64,000 nucleotides of DNA from Candidatus Polarisedimenticolia bacterium (GCA_036004685.1 DASYRE010000041.1:62001-126000); one strand, 5' to 3'. Shown: positions 16,184-25,733, counted from the stretch's first letter. Program-made: numbers and translations. The notes: generated by a model from the letters alone, not told the origin.

Positions 16184-17601
16184 TGGCTTCCCCGCGGGAG
16201 ATCCTCGTCCTGATCGAGGACGAGACGAAGCCGGGCAGCCTCGTCCGGCCGGCTTCCGGCACCGGCGCGCGCCTCCGGGTGAAGCGGTGGGGGCGTCTCG
16301 CGGGGGAGGACCTCTCCCGGCGCGGCCTGGAAGCCGTCGTCTTCAAATCGGCGGACGACGACGGGGAGCGGCGCCTCCGGCGAAAGCTCTCCAGCATGCT
16401 GCCCCGGGGCGTCGCCCGCATCGCTCTGACGCCCCGCGGATCGGCGCGGGCCCTGAACGGCCGCGGGCCGGGCGCCGACCTTCATCTCTCGGCGCCCGTG
16501 GATCTCAGGATTCTGACCGCCCTTCTGGCCAAGTCACGCCGGTGCCGCGAGCTGGAGGAGATTTCGAGGAGGTCGCGCCGCGTGGCGGGTGAGCTCTCCC
16601 GCTACTTGAAGGTCCTCGGGGAGATCATGCGAAACAGCAACGCCGAATTCGAGCCGAAGCGGATCATGGACATGGCGATGCTGAAGGTCCGGAATCTCTG
16701 TCCCGTCGATTCCTGGTCGATCTTCCTGGTGGACGAGGAGAAGAGCTGCCTGGTCCTCGAGTCGGCCGGGGGTGCCGAGATGGGGGGCCGGCGGGGATCG
16801 CGCCTCGGGATGGGGGAAGGGCTGGCCGGGCGCGTCTTGCGCGCCCGGGCGCCGATCCTCATCTCCCGTCAGGGGGAATCCCGGTCCACCCTGCCGATGC
16901 CGGAGATCCCGGAGCGGTTCGAATGGTCGGGAGTCCTGGGACTTCCGCTCCTGAGCCGGGGCAAGGCGATCGGCGCGGTGGAATTGATCCAGGGGCCTCA
17001 TCGTCCAGCGTTCCGCCGGCGGGGTGTTCGCGCCCTCGCGCTGCTTCTCGAGCCGGTGGCGATCGCCATCGAAAACGCGCTGCTGCTCAAGCGCTCGGAG
17101 GAGCTTTCCATCACGGACGATCTGACCAAGCTGTTCAATTCGAGATATCTGAACAGCTATCTGCTGCGCGAGGTGCAGCGGTCGCGCCGTTACGGGGCCA
17201 GCGTCTCCTTGATCTTCCTCGATCTCGACGGCTTCAAGAACGTGAACGACGGCCACGGCCACCTGGCCGGGAGCCGCGCGCTCGTGGAAGTGGGAGCCGT
17301 GATCCGGAACATGGTGCGGGAGATCGACGTCGTGTCGCGTTTCGGAGGCGACGAGTTCACCATCATCCTCCCCCAGACCGGCCCCGAAGGGGCCATGGTC
17401 ATCGCCGAGCGCATGCGAGTCCGAATCGAGGAAACCGTTTTCCTGGAGACGTTTGGCCTGAAAGTCAGGCTCACCGCGAGCTTCGGGATCGCCTGCTTTC
17501 CGGATCACGGCCAGACGAAGGACGCCCTCATCCAAAAGGCGGATCAGGCCATGTACCGGGTGAAAGGCAGGGGCAAAAACGGTGTGGAGCTGGCCGACTG
17601 A
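16183..17601 (+). CDS. GAF-GGDEF diguanylate cyclase
   Basis: A 472-residue predicted cyclase that makes c-di-GMP from two GTP. An N-terminal region (1-130) looks like a degenerate receiver (ILVLIEDE near the start) without a clear phospho-Asp. A GAF domain spans about 150-300 (VDSWSIFLVDEEKSCL, GLAGRVL, VLGLPLLSRGKAIGAVEL) and a GGDEF domain about 310-470. The catalytic signature FGGDEF is intact at 387-392, and the inhibitory RxxD site is present at 379-382 (REID), five residues before GGDEF. It should therefore be active and product-inhibited. It is translationally coupled to the FecR protein, and the mreB promoter begins 8 bp after its stop. Confidence 0.9.
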   Translation: MASPREILVLIEDETKPGSLVRPASGTGARLRVKRWGRLAGEDLSRRGLEAVVFKSADDDGERRLRRKLSSMLPRGVARIALTPRGSARALNGRGPGADLHLSAPVDLRILTALLAKSRRCRELEEISRRSRRVAGELSRYLKVLGEIMRNSNAEFEPKRIMDMAMLKVRNLCPVDSWSIFLVDEEKSCLVLESAGGAEMGGRRGSRLGMGEGLAGRVLRARAPILISRQGESRSTLPMPEIPERFEWSGVLGLPLLSRGKAIGAVELIQGPHRPAFRRRGVRALALLLEPVAIAIENALLLKRSEELSITDDLTKLFNSRYLNSYLLREVQRSRRYGASVSLIFLDLDGFKNVNDGHGHLAGSRALVEVGAVIRNMVREIDVVSRFGGDEFTIILPQTGPEGAMVIAERMRVRIEETVFLETFGLKVRLTASFGIACFPDHGQTKDALIQKADQAMYRVKGRGKNGVELAD

Positions 17602-17608
17602 CGGAAGA

Positions 17609-17637
17609 TTGACAAGGGGGAAGGCAAAACCTATATT
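17609..17637 (+). promoter_or_regulatory. Consensus sigma70 promoter for mreB
   Basis: TTGACA (17609-17614), a 17-bp spacer and TATATT (17632-17637). Start near 17644. The short leader has a small CGGTT/AACCG hairpin (about 17660-17680) before the ATG at 17697. Confidence 0.85.
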
Positions 17638-17696
17638 GAGTTTTCTAGGGCGGGAAGCGGTTTTGTTTCGAACCGGTTAGGGGAATGGGAATCTGA

Positions 17697-18743
17697 ATGG
17701 CCAACAACGGCATGAGCTGGAGCCCGCGATCGCTCCTGAGTCTTTTCTCCAACGATCTGGCGATCGATCTCGGCACCGCCAACACGCTGGTCTATGCGCG
17801 GGGGAAGGGGATCGTGGTCTGCGAGCCCTCGATCATCGCCGTGAACCAGAAGACGGGCCGCGTCGAAGCGGTGGGCAAGGAAGCGAAGGAGATGCTCGGG
17901 AGGACGCCGGGAAACATCATTGCGATCCGTCCGATGAAGGACGGCGTCATCGCCGATTTCGAGCACACCGAGAAGATGCTGGACCACTTCATCAAGAAGG
18001 CCCATAACCGGTCCCTCGGGGTCCGCCCGCGGATCGTCATCGGGGTTCCCTCCGAGATCACCCAGGTGGAGAAGCGCGCCGTGAAGGACTCCGCCTACCG
18101 CGCCAAGGCCTCCGAGGTCTATCTGGTGGAGCAGGCGATGGTGGCGGCCGTCGGAGCCGGTCTTCCGGTCACCGAGCCGACCGGCAACATGGTGGTGGAC
18201 ATCGGCGGGGGAACGACGGACGTGGCGGTGATATCGATGGCCGGAATCGTATACAGCCGATCGGTGCGCATCGCCGGCAACAAGATGGACGAGGACATCG
18301 TCCAGTACATCAAGAGAAAATACAATCTCCTGGTGGGGGAGAGGACGGCGGAGGAGATCAAGATCAACATCGGCTCCGCGTTTCCGCTCGAAGAGGAACT
18401 CACGATGGAGATCAAAGGGCGGGACTTGGTGGAGGGAATACCCAAGACGCTGGTGATCTCCGACGAAGAGATCCGCGAAGCCCTGTCGGAGACGGTTTCC
18501 AACATCATCGAGGCGGTGCGGGTGGCTTTGGAGCAGACGCCGCCGGAGCTCTCGGCCGACATCGTCGACAAGGGGATCGTCCTCACGGGAGGAGGGTCCC
18601 TCCTCAAGAACCTCGACAAGCGGCTCCGGGAGGAGACCGGTCTCCCCGTCTCGATGGCGGACGATCCCCTGGCGTCGGTGGTGCTGGGCACCGGGAAGAT
18701 GCTGAACGACTTCAATCTTCTCCGGAAGATTTCCATCGACTAA
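17697..18743 (+). CDS. mreB: Rod-shape determining protein MreB
   Basis: A 348-residue actin-like ATPase that forms membrane filaments guiding lateral wall synthesis. Actin-fold phosphate loops are clear: AIDLGTANTLVY (phosphate 1), VVDIGGGTTDVAVIS (phosphate 2) and LTGGGSLLKNLD (adenosine). The length is typical. It is the first gene of mreBCD-mrdA-rodA, preceded by a consensus promoter. The N-terminal extension MANNGMSWSPRSLLSLFSNDL could act as a membrane-binding amphipathic segment, as in other MreB proteins. Assignment is certain. Confidence 0.98.
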   Translation: MANNGMSWSPRSLLSLFSNDLAIDLGTANTLVYARGKGIVVCEPSIIAVNQKTGRVEAVGKEAKEMLGRTPGNIIAIRPMKDGVIADFEHTEKMLDHFIKKAHNRSLGVRPRIVIGVPSEITQVEKRAVKDSAYRAKASEVYLVEQAMVAAVGAGLPVTEPTGNMVVDIGGGTTDVAVISMAGIVYSRSVRIAGNKMDEDIVQYIKRKYNLLVGERTAEEIKINIGSAFPLEEELTMEIKGRDLVEGIPKTLVISDEEIREALSETVSNIIEAVRVALEQTPPELSADIVDKGIVLTGGGSLLKNLDKRLREETGLPVSMADDPLASVVLGTGKMLNDFNLLRKISID

Positions 18744-18794
18744 CCGCCGGCGGGCCGCGGGGACCGGCGGGCCGGTACCCCTCTCCGAAAAAAG

Positions 18795-19640
18795 ATGAAC
18801 AAGTCCCTTCCGGAGCGAAGACCCTTTCTCCTCCTGGTCCTGCTCCTCTCCTCCCTGCTGGTCCTGATGTCCTCGCAGGTGCGGACCGGCCGCGGGACGA
18901 GCCTCCTCGAGGACAGTCTCCTGAACGTCACCGGACCGCTTGTCCGCGGGGTCTCGGGAGGCGCGGGTTCGGTGGCGGGCCTTTGGGCCTCGTACGTCGA
19001 TCTGCGCGGCGTCCGCGCCCAAAACCTGGAGCTCCGGTCCCGGCTGGGGCGGCTCGAGGAACAGGGGCGCGAAGGCGAGGAATTCCGGCGCGAAAACCTG
19101 CGCCTGAGGGAGCTGCTCGATCTGAAGCGGGCCCAGGAATTCCCCTCCCTCGCGGCCGAAGTGCTCGCTCTGGGAGCCGTGGGACAGTCACGCACCGCCC
19201 TGATCGGGCGCGGGACGCGGGACGGGGTCCGGCGCGACATGCCGGTGGTGAACCGTCATGGGGTCGTGGGCCGCGTCATCGCCGTGGGGGAGCGCGTGGC
19301 CAAGGTGCAGCTGCTGATCGACCCGAACAGCGGCGTGGCGGGAATCTTCCAGCGAACCCGCGGGCAGGGGATGGTGGTGGGCATGGGCGATCGAGGCTGC
19401 CGGATGGAGTACGTCTCCGAGCTGGAGAACGTCGAGGTCGGAGATGTCGTGGTCACGTCGGGGCTGGATCAGATTTACCCCAAGGGACTGACGATCGGCG
19501 TGGTGCTCTCTGTCGAGGAGGGCGACCAGCTGACGAAGAACATCGTAATCCGGCCCGAAGTCGATTTCCGGCGCCTGGAGGAGATCCTCGTCCTGCTGAA
19601 TCCGGAGACGGAGAGGCCCCCGCGCGAGGTCTCGCCATGA
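18795..19640 (+). CDS. mreC: Rod-shape determining protein MreC
   Basis: A 281-residue bitopic inner-membrane protein: an N-terminal helix (about 11-28, LLLVLLLSSLLVLMS), a periplasmic coiled coil (about 72-110, LELRSRLGRLEEQGREGEEFRRENLRL) and the MreC beta-barrel domains (about 120-270: GTRDGVRRDMPVVNRHGVVGRV, QLLIDPNSGVAGI, VVTSGLDQIYPKGLTIG). It scaffolds PBP2/RodA to MreB. It starts 51 bp after mreB and its stop overlaps the mreD start. Confidence 0.96.
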   Translation: MNKSLPERRPFLLLVLLLSSLLVLMSSQVRTGRGTSLLEDSLLNVTGPLVRGVSGGAGSVAGLWASYVDLRGVRAQNLELRSRLGRLEEQGREGEEFRRENLRLRELLDLKRAQEFPSLAAEVLALGAVGQSRTALIGRGTRDGVRRDMPVVNRHGVVGRVIAVGERVAKVQLLIDPNSGVAGIFQRTRGQGMVVGMGDRGCRMEYVSELENVEVGDVVVTSGLDQIYPKGLTIGVVLSVEEGDQLTKNIVIRPEVDFRRLEEILVLLNPETERPPREVSP

Positions 19641-20107
19641 AGTCCCTGTGGCGCGGCGCGGCCGGGCTCCTGGCGGCGGCGGGGGGGCAGTTTCTGCTCG
19701 TCCGCTACCTGCCGGCTCTGGGCCGCTCGGTGGATCTCTTTACGGTGCTGGTCATCTTCTACGCGGTGACGCGCCGGCGCGTCGGTGTCATGATGATGGG
19801 AACCGCCGCGGGCCTGACGGAGGATCTGCTGACCCACACCTTCCTCGGGATGAACGCTTTCAAGAAGACGCTGGTCGGTTACCTGATGGGGACCCTGGGC
19901 TCCTTCTTCATGCTCAGCCAGCCGATTCCCCGCTTCGGCGTGCTGATCGTCGCGACCTTCCTGGAGGCGGTCACGGAAGCGGTGCTCGTCCTGGTTCTGG
20001 GGCAGCACCTGGTCCTCCCGAACGGCTCCGATCTCTTGTGGCTGGGCCTCGGCAACGGGATCGCGGGGATTCTGGGATACTGGTTGATCGCGAAGATGGT
20101 GGATTGA
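19637..20107 (+). CDS. mreD: Rod-shape determining protein MreD
   Basis: A 156-residue membrane protein with about five hydrophobic helices and the MreD-type motif GTAAGLTEDLLTHTFLGMNAFKKTLVGYL. The ATG at 19637 overlaps the mreC stop (ATGA), which fixes the start. It works with MreC to localise the elongasome. Identity rests on motif and position between mreC and mrdA, the usual order. Confidence 0.94.
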   Translation: MKSLWRGAAGLLAAAGGQFLLVRYLPALGRSVDLFTVLVIFYAVTRRRVGVMMMGTAAGLTEDLLTHTFLGMNAFKKTLVGYLMGTLGSFFMLSQPIPRFGVLIVATFLEAVTEAVLVLVLGQHLVLPNGSDLLWLGLGNGIAGILGYWLIAKMVD

Positions 20108-20110
20108 GCC

Positions 20111-21994
20111 GTGCCCTGGGACTACCGCAGCAGCAAGGACTTCAAGGATTTCTACGAAGAGCGGCGCCTGCATCGGCGGATCACCTTCATCTTCGTCCTG
20201 CTCGCGGGCCTTTTTCTCTCCTACCTTTCCAACCTCTGGTACCTGCAGGTGGTCAACGGGGAGAACTACCGCAGGCTGGCCGACAACAACCGGCTGCGCC
20301 AGGTCGTGCTCAATCCTCTCCGGGGGACGATCCTGGATCGGGCCGGCCGGCCCATCGTCCGCAACCGGCTCTCCTTCAACGTCCTGCTCGATCGGGAGAA
20401 GGTGATCGACCGGGAGGGCATCATCCGCACGCTCTCTCGGGTGCTGAACCTTCCCGAGGAGACGATCCGGGACCGGATCGCGCGCTACAAGAACCGCCCC
20501 GTCTTCGAGCCCGTCATCGTCAAGGAGGACGTTGATCTCTCGGAGGCGGCGTACCTGGAATCCCGCCGTCTGGAGCTCCCGGAGATCTCCGTGGCCGTCG
20601 AGCCGAAGCGGAGCTACGAGCAAGGGGAGCTGGCCGCCCACGCGCTGGGTTACGTAGGGGAGATTTCGGAAACCCAGCTCTCGAAGCCGCGCTACGCTGG
20701 GTTCCAGCTCGGGGACGTGGTGGGAAAGGCCGGCCTCGAAAGCTTCTACGACGGCGATCTCACGGGCCAGAAAGGCTGGAAGCAGATGATTGTGAACAGC
20801 CTGGGCCGGGAAATCCGCGAGCTCCCGGTGGGACGAAGACCGGTCTCCGGAAACTCCCTGCGCCTCACGATCGACCTCGACCTTCAACGGGAGCTGGAGG
20901 AGGCTTTCGCCGACAAGGGCGGATCCGCCGTATTCCTGGATCCCGACTCGGGGGAGATTCTGGCGCTGGTAAGCCGGCCGGCGTTCGATCCGAATATTTT
21001 CGCCCGGCGCTTCTCGGCCGCGGAGTGGGGGAGCCTGATCAACTCCCCGGCGCATCCCTTGCAGAACCGGGCCATCCAGAGCAAGTTCGCCCCGGGATCG
21101 GTCTTCAAGATCGTGCTGGCGGTCGCGGCGCTGGAGTCGGGCAAGGCCGGTCCAGGCCGCACCGATTCGTGCCCCGGTTACGCCTACATCTACGGCCGGA
21201 AATTTCTCTGCCACCAGGAGGGCGGCCATGGCACCATCGCCATGGTGGAGGCGATCAAGAAGTCCTGCAACGTCTATTTCTATCACCTCGGCCGGGATCT
21301 CGGGATCGGGTTGATCTCGCAGTGGGCCCACAACCTGGGCTTCGGATCGCGGACGGGCATCGACCTGCTCCACGAGGAGGCCGGCACCGTTCCGGACGAG
21401 GAATGGAAGCGCCGCACCCGGAAGGAGCCCTGGTATCCCGGGGAAACGATTTCCGTGTCGATTGGCCAGGGAGCGCTTGAAGTCACTCCGATTCAGATGG
21501 CGAGCTTTGCGGCCGCCATCGGCAACGGCGGGGTGTTCTACCGGCCCTTCCTGCTGAAGAGCCGGGAAGTGCGCGACGGAGTGGAGGAGGCGGAGCGCGC
21601 GGGAGAAGTCGTGCGCCGCATCCATCTCAAGCCCTCGACGTTGCAGGTGGTCAAGCAGGCGATGTGGGAAGTGGTGAATCAAGGGGGGACGGGGACCCGG
21701 GCCATGATTCCGGGCAAGGATGTCTGCGGCAAGACCGGCACTGCGCAGGTCGTGAAGGCCTCCGCCGGGGTAAAGAGCGAGAAGCTGGCGGAGTCGATCC
21801 GCGACAACGCCTGGTTCGTGGGCTTCGCTCCGCGAGACCGGCCCCGCATCGCGTTCGCGGTGTTTGTGGAGCGGGGAGGCCACGGCGGGGAGGCCGCGGC
21901 CCCGATCGCCCAACGCGTCATGCTGAAGTTCTTCGAAAAACAGGAACATCACGAGGAGCCCGCCCAGATTGCTCGAACGGCGCAGCATCCATAA
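20111..21994 (+). CDS. mrdA: Penicillin-binding protein 2 (elongasome transpeptidase)
   Basis: A 627-residue class B PBP that cross-links peptidoglycan during elongation. It has one N-terminal helix (about 23-44), the pedestal domain (about 60-240, LNPLRGTILDRAGRPIVRN) and the transpeptidase domain. Active-site motifs are present and spaced as expected: SVFK with Ser330, SCN at 385-387, and KTGTAQ from Lys541. The start is GTG at 20111, 3 bp after mreD. It overlaps the RodA gene by 26 bp. Identity with PBP2 rather than FtsI follows from the neighbours mreBCD and rodA. Confidence 0.97.
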   Translation: MPWDYRSSKDFKDFYEERRLHRRITFIFVLLAGLFLSYLSNLWYLQVVNGENYRRLADNNRLRQVVLNPLRGTILDRAGRPIVRNRLSFNVLLDREKVIDREGIIRTLSRVLNLPEETIRDRIARYKNRPVFEPVIVKEDVDLSEAAYLESRRLELPEISVAVEPKRSYEQGELAAHALGYVGEISETQLSKPRYAGFQLGDVVGKAGLESFYDGDLTGQKGWKQMIVNSLGREIRELPVGRRPVSGNSLRLTIDLDLQRELEEAFADKGGSAVFLDPDSGEILALVSRPAFDPNIFARRFSAAEWGSLINSPAHPLQNRAIQSKFAPGSVFKIVLAVAALESGKAGPGRTDSCPGYAYIYGRKFLCHQEGGHGTIAMVEAIKKSCNVYFYHLGRDLGIGLISQWAHNLGFGSRTGIDLLHEEAGTVPDEEWKRRTRKEPWYPGETISVSIGQGALEVTPIQMASFAAAIGNGGVFYRPFLLKSREVRDGVEEAERAGEVVRRIHLKPSTLQVVKQAMWEVVNQGGTGTRAMIPGKDVCGKTGTAQVVKASAGVKSEKLAESIRDNAWFVGFAPRDRPRIAFAVFVERGGHGGEAAAPIAQRVMLKFFEKQEHHEEPAQIARTAQHP

Positions 21995-23060
21995 CATCGA
22001 CTGGCTTCTGGCATTCTCCGTGCTGGCGATCGCGGCCATCGGAGCGGGAATGGTCTACTCCGCCACCGTCGGTGGGCCTCTCTCCGGCCTCGCGGGCAAG
22101 CAGGCGGTGTATCTGCTGATCGGACTCCTGGCGCTCGTTCTGGCGGTTTCGATCGACTACCATACGCTCTCCGAGCTAAGTCCCATTCTTTACGGGACCA
22201 GCGTGGTCCTGCTGATCTACCTGCTCTTCTTCGGGCGGGCGATCGCCAACACCCGGGGATGGCTCGAGCTCGGGCCCGTAAACTTTCAGCCGGCCGAGAT
22301 GGCGAAGGTGACGACGCTGCTGGCGCTGTCCAGCTTCATGAGCCGCCGGAGGACCGCGGAGCTCGGTTTCTCCAACATGACCTCGATCCTGGCCATCGTC
22401 GGCCTTCCGGTCCTCCTCATCGCGCGCCAGCCCGATCTGGGAACGGCGCTGACGTTTCTTCCCCTGATTGCCGTGGCGGCGTTTCTGGGGGGAATCCGGG
22501 TCCGCACCATTGCCATTCTCGTCCTGATCCCGATCCTGGCGCTCCCCCTGCTGTGGAATCACTACCTCCAGGCCTACCAGAAGGTCCGCGTGCTGACCTT
22601 TCTCGATCCGGCGCGCGATCCCAAGGGGGCCGGATACCAGGTGCTCCAGTCGAAGATCGCCGTCGGTTCCGGAGGCCTGGTGGGCAAAGGCTTCCTGGAG
22701 GGGACCCAGGGACAGCTCAACTTCCTTCCGGCGCAGCACACCGACTTTATCTTCGCCCTGCTGGCCGAGGAGCGCGGGTTCCTCGGCTCGATGATTGTCT
22801 TGTCTCTCTACTTCGTAGTAATCTACCGCTGCATCGCCATCGCCCGCTCCGCCCGGGATCGCCTGGGGGTCTTCCTCGCGATGGGAATGGTGGCGCTCTT
22901 TGCCTGCCAGGTTCTCATCAACATCGGGGTCGTCGTGGGTCTCATGCCGACGACGGGAGTGCCGCTTCCGCTGATGAGCTACGGCGGATCCTCCCTGATC
23001 AGCAGCCTCGCCGGGATGGGGCTCGTGCTGAACGTCTGGATGAGGCGCCTGGTCAACTGA
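21969..23060 (+). CDS. rodA: RodA, SEDS peptidoglycan glycosyltransferase
   Basis: A 363-residue SEDS-family membrane protein with about ten helices. It polymerises lipid II in complex with PBP2. Family motifs include NTRGWLELGPVNFQPAEMAK, the catalytic-loop region YQKVRVLTFLDPARDPKGAGYQVLQSKIAVGSGG and LMPTTGVPLPLMSYGGSSL near the C-terminus. The start is TTG at 21969 inside the end of mrdA, with GAGGAG about 10 bp upstream. The overlap indicates tight coupling to PBP2. Confidence 0.96.
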   Translation: MLERRSIHNIDWLLAFSVLAIAAIGAGMVYSATVGGPLSGLAGKQAVYLLIGLLALVLAVSIDYHTLSELSPILYGTSVVLLIYLLFFGRAIANTRGWLELGPVNFQPAEMAKVTTLLALSSFMSRRRTAELGFSNMTSILAIVGLPVLLIARQPDLGTALTFLPLIAVAAFLGGIRVRTIAILVLIPILALPLLWNHYLQAYQKVRVLTFLDPARDPKGAGYQVLQSKIAVGSGGLVGKGFLEGTQGQLNFLPAQHTDFIFALLAEERGFLGSMIVLSLYFVVIYRCIAIARSARDRLGVFLAMGMVALFACQVLINIGVVVGLMPTTGVPLPLMSYGGSSLISSLAGMGLVLNVWMRRLVN

Positions 23061-23085
23061 GCCGGACGGCGTGGCTGGAGGAAAG

Positions 23086-25701
23086 GTGAGCCGCTACACC
23101 GAGGCCATCGAAGCGATCCTTCCAAAGGTCCAACGGCCCACGCGCTACATCGGCGGCGAGTGGAACGCCGTCCTCAAAGATCCCTCCGGCGTCGACGTCC
23201 GCCTGGCGCTCGCCTTCCCCGACAGCTACGAAATCGGCATGTCGCACCTCGGGCTCCGGATACTCTATGCGCTGCTGAATTCCCGGCCCGGGATTTGGGC
23301 CGAGCGCGTCTTCTGCCCGTGGATCGACATGGAGGCCGAGCTTCGCGCCGGCCGAATTCCCCTGACGACGCTGGAAAGCGAGACCCCTCTGTCGGAATTC
23401 GACATCGTCGGGTTCTCCCTTCAATACGAGCTCAACTACTCGAACATCCTGACGATGATGGACCTCGGGGGCATCCCGTTCTTCTCGGCGGACCGGCGCG
23501 AAGGCGATCCCTTGATCATCGGGGGCGGCTCCATGGCGTTCAACCCGGAGCCGCTCGCCGATTTCTTCGACTGCATTCTCATCGGCGACGGCGAGGACCT
23601 GATTCTCGACTTCGTCGAGAAGTTCAGGCGTCTGCGCCGGGACGGCGCCTCACGTCGCGAGATGCTGCGGGGGCTGGCGGCGGTGGAGGGAGTCTACGTG
23701 CCCTCGCTGTACGACACGCGGCCCGATCCGAAGACGGGCTTCCTGCTGCCGCAGCCGACCGCGCCGGCTCCGTTCCCCGTGAAACGCCGAATCCTCTTCG
23801 ACATCGATCGTTACCCCTTTCCCGACGACGTCGTGGTGCCTTTCAGCGAAATCGTGCACGATCGTGTTTCAGTGGAAATCATGCGCGGCTGCACGGTCGG
23901 CTGCCGCTTCTGCCAGGCCGGCATCATCTACCGCCCGGTGCGCGAGCGCTCGCCGGAGTCGATCAAGGCGGTCTTGGAGAAGAGCTTGCGGAGGACCGGT
24001 TTCGACGAGGCTTCCCTGACCTCCTTGAACTCGGGCGAATACGGGGGGGTGGCGGATCTGATCTCGGATCTCATGGACGGCTTCCAGGAAGATCGGACTT
24101 CGCTCTCCCTCTCCTCCCTGCGTCCCTCCAGCCTCAACGAGCGAATCGCCGAGCAGATACGGCGCGTGCGCAAGACCGGGTTCACCATGGCCCCGGAGGC
24201 GGGCACCCAGCGGCTGCGGGACGTCATCAACAAGGGAACGAGCGAGCGCGACATCCTGTTCGGCGCGGAGAACGCTTTCCGCCAGGGATGGGAGGTTCTG
24301 AAGCTCTACTTCATGATTGGGCTGCCGACGGAGACCGACGCCGACATCCAGGGAATTCTCGAGCTGACCCATCGGATTCTCCGCCTCGGCCGGCAGTACG
24401 CGAAGCGGGCTGCACGCATCACCCTGTCGGCCTCCTCGTTCATTCCGAAGCCGCACACCCCGTTCCAGTGGCTCCCGATGGAGCGCATGGAAGCGCTGCG
24501 CGAGAAACAGTCCCGGATCCGGAGCGGCGTGCGCGGATCGGCGATTCAATTCAAATGGCACGACGTGGAGATTTCGTGGCTGGAGGGGATCTTCGCGAAA
24601 GGGGACCGGACGCTGGGACGGACGCTCCTCCGGGCCTGGGAGCGCGGGTGCCGCTACGACGGGTGGACCGAGCACTTTCGCTACCGCGATTGGGTCGAGG
24701 CGTTGTCGGAGACGGGCGTGGATCCGGAGCGCTTCTTGTATCAGAGACTGGAGGTCGGCTCGCGGCACACCTGGGATCACATCGACTCGGGAGTCTCCGA
24801 GCGCTACCTGGCCAAGGAACTCACGATGAGCCTGACGTCCGTGCCGACCGACACCTGCGGGATCGACAAGTGCTACGGGTGCGGCTCTTTCGCGCGGCAG
24901 TGCGTTTCCGGAGAGCTCGTTCCCGGGACGATGGGGGAGCTGTGCCAGATCGAGCGACCGGCGTCGCTGCCTCCGCCCCCGCCGAGCCCGCGCCATCGCT
25001 ACCGGGCGCGATACCACAAACTGGGACGGATGAGGTTCCTCTCCCACCTGGAGCTGTCCCGGACCATGATGCGGGCCTTCCGTCGTGCCGGCATCTCCCT
25101 GGCTCACACCGAAGGATTCCATCCCATGCCGCGGCTCGCTTACGCGTCGGCGCTGGCGGTCGGGGTCGAATCCACCGGGGAGTATCTCGATTTCGAGACG
25201 GTGGAGCCCGTCGACCCCGCCGCGGTCGCCCCGCGGATCAACGGCTGCCTGCCCGCGGGGCTGGGGCTGGATCAAGTGGAAGAGGTCGAGGCCGGATCGC
25301 GCTCCTTGGGAGACCTGGTGAACGCGGCGCGGTACGCGGTGCGCCTCCGGCAGCCGCCGCCGGGACGCTCCCTTCGCGAGGATCTGGCGGAAAGGATTCA
25401 AGCCTCGCCCAGAAGGTTGATCACCCGGGACCGCAAAGGCCGGACGGAAGAGCTGGACATCCTGCCCTCGATCGTCCGGATCGACGCCGACGAGCAGGGG
25501 GAGATCGAGATGATCCTGCGCCTGGGCGAGACCGGCTCGGCGCGTCCCGACGACGTGATCCGCGGGCTGTACGGACCGGAGGCCTCGGCGGAGAGAATAT
25601 TCCGCAGGGATCTCCTCGTTCTCCGGGAGTCCGGCCTGGTGACGCCCATGGAGTGCCGGCGGCAGGAGGTTCCCGAACCGCTCCCCCCTTCGGCCGCCTA
25701 G
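23086..25701 (+). CDS. B12-binding-type radical SAM protein fused to DUF2344
   Basis: An 871-residue fusion. The first about 630 residues match the TIGR03960 radical SAM group: a B12-binding-like N-domain (FPDSYEIGMSHLGLRILYALLN), the [4Fe-4S] motif CTVGCRFC with Cys269, 273 and 276, and a Cys-rich C-segment (DTCGIDKCYGCG). From about residue 635 a DUF2344/TIGR03936 domain follows (YHKLGRMRFLSHLELSRTMMRAFRRAG). In many bacteria these are separate adjacent genes next to rng. The function is not established; a tRNA or rRNA modification role is often suspected. Start: GTG at 23086 is preferred over GTG at 23071 because GGAGG at 23077-23081 sits 4 bp upstream. Confidence 0.9.
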   Translation: MSRYTEAIEAILPKVQRPTRYIGGEWNAVLKDPSGVDVRLALAFPDSYEIGMSHLGLRILYALLNSRPGIWAERVFCPWIDMEAELRAGRIPLTTLESETPLSEFDIVGFSLQYELNYSNILTMMDLGGIPFFSADRREGDPLIIGGGSMAFNPEPLADFFDCILIGDGEDLILDFVEKFRRLRRDGASRREMLRGLAAVEGVYVPSLYDTRPDPKTGFLLPQPTAPAPFPVKRRILFDIDRYPFPDDVVVPFSEIVHDRVSVEIMRGCTVGCRFCQAGIIYRPVRERSPESIKAVLEKSLRRTGFDEASLTSLNSGEYGGVADLISDLMDGFQEDRTSLSLSSLRPSSLNERIAEQIRRVRKTGFTMAPEAGTQRLRDVINKGTSERDILFGAENAFRQGWEVLKLYFMIGLPTETDADIQGILELTHRILRLGRQYAKRAARITLSASSFIPKPHTPFQWLPMERMEALREKQSRIRSGVRGSAIQFKWHDVEISWLEGIFAKGDRTLGRTLLRAWERGCRYDGWTEHFRYRDWVEALSETGVDPERFLYQRLEVGSRHTWDHIDSGVSERYLAKELTMSLTSVPTDTCGIDKCYGCGSFARQCVSGELVPGTMGELCQIERPASLPPPPPSPRHRYRARYHKLGRMRFLSHLELSRTMMRAFRRAGISLAHTEGFHPMPRLAYASALAVGVESTGEYLDFETVEPVDPAAVAPRINGCLPAGLGLDQVEEVEAGSRSLGDLVNAARYAVRLRQPPPGRSLREDLAERIQASPRRLITRDRKGRTEELDILPSIVRIDADEQGEIEMILRLGETGSARPDDVIRGLYGPEASAERIFRRDLLVLRESGLVTPMECRRQEVPEPLPPSAA

Positions 25702-25733
25702 TCGCCGCGCCGAAGCGGCCCCCGAAAACAGCC

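Noticed and set aside
23061-23085. Cobalamin riboswitch before the B12-type rSAM gene
   Set aside because: Only 25 bp separate it from rodA and no B12-box sequence is present.
23160-25733. Upstream in-frame extension of RNase G making a 1356-residue protein
   Set aside because: The extension lies in another frame of the rSAM gene, is Arg/Pro-rich shadow sequence, and RNase G homology begins exactly at the GTG at 25734.
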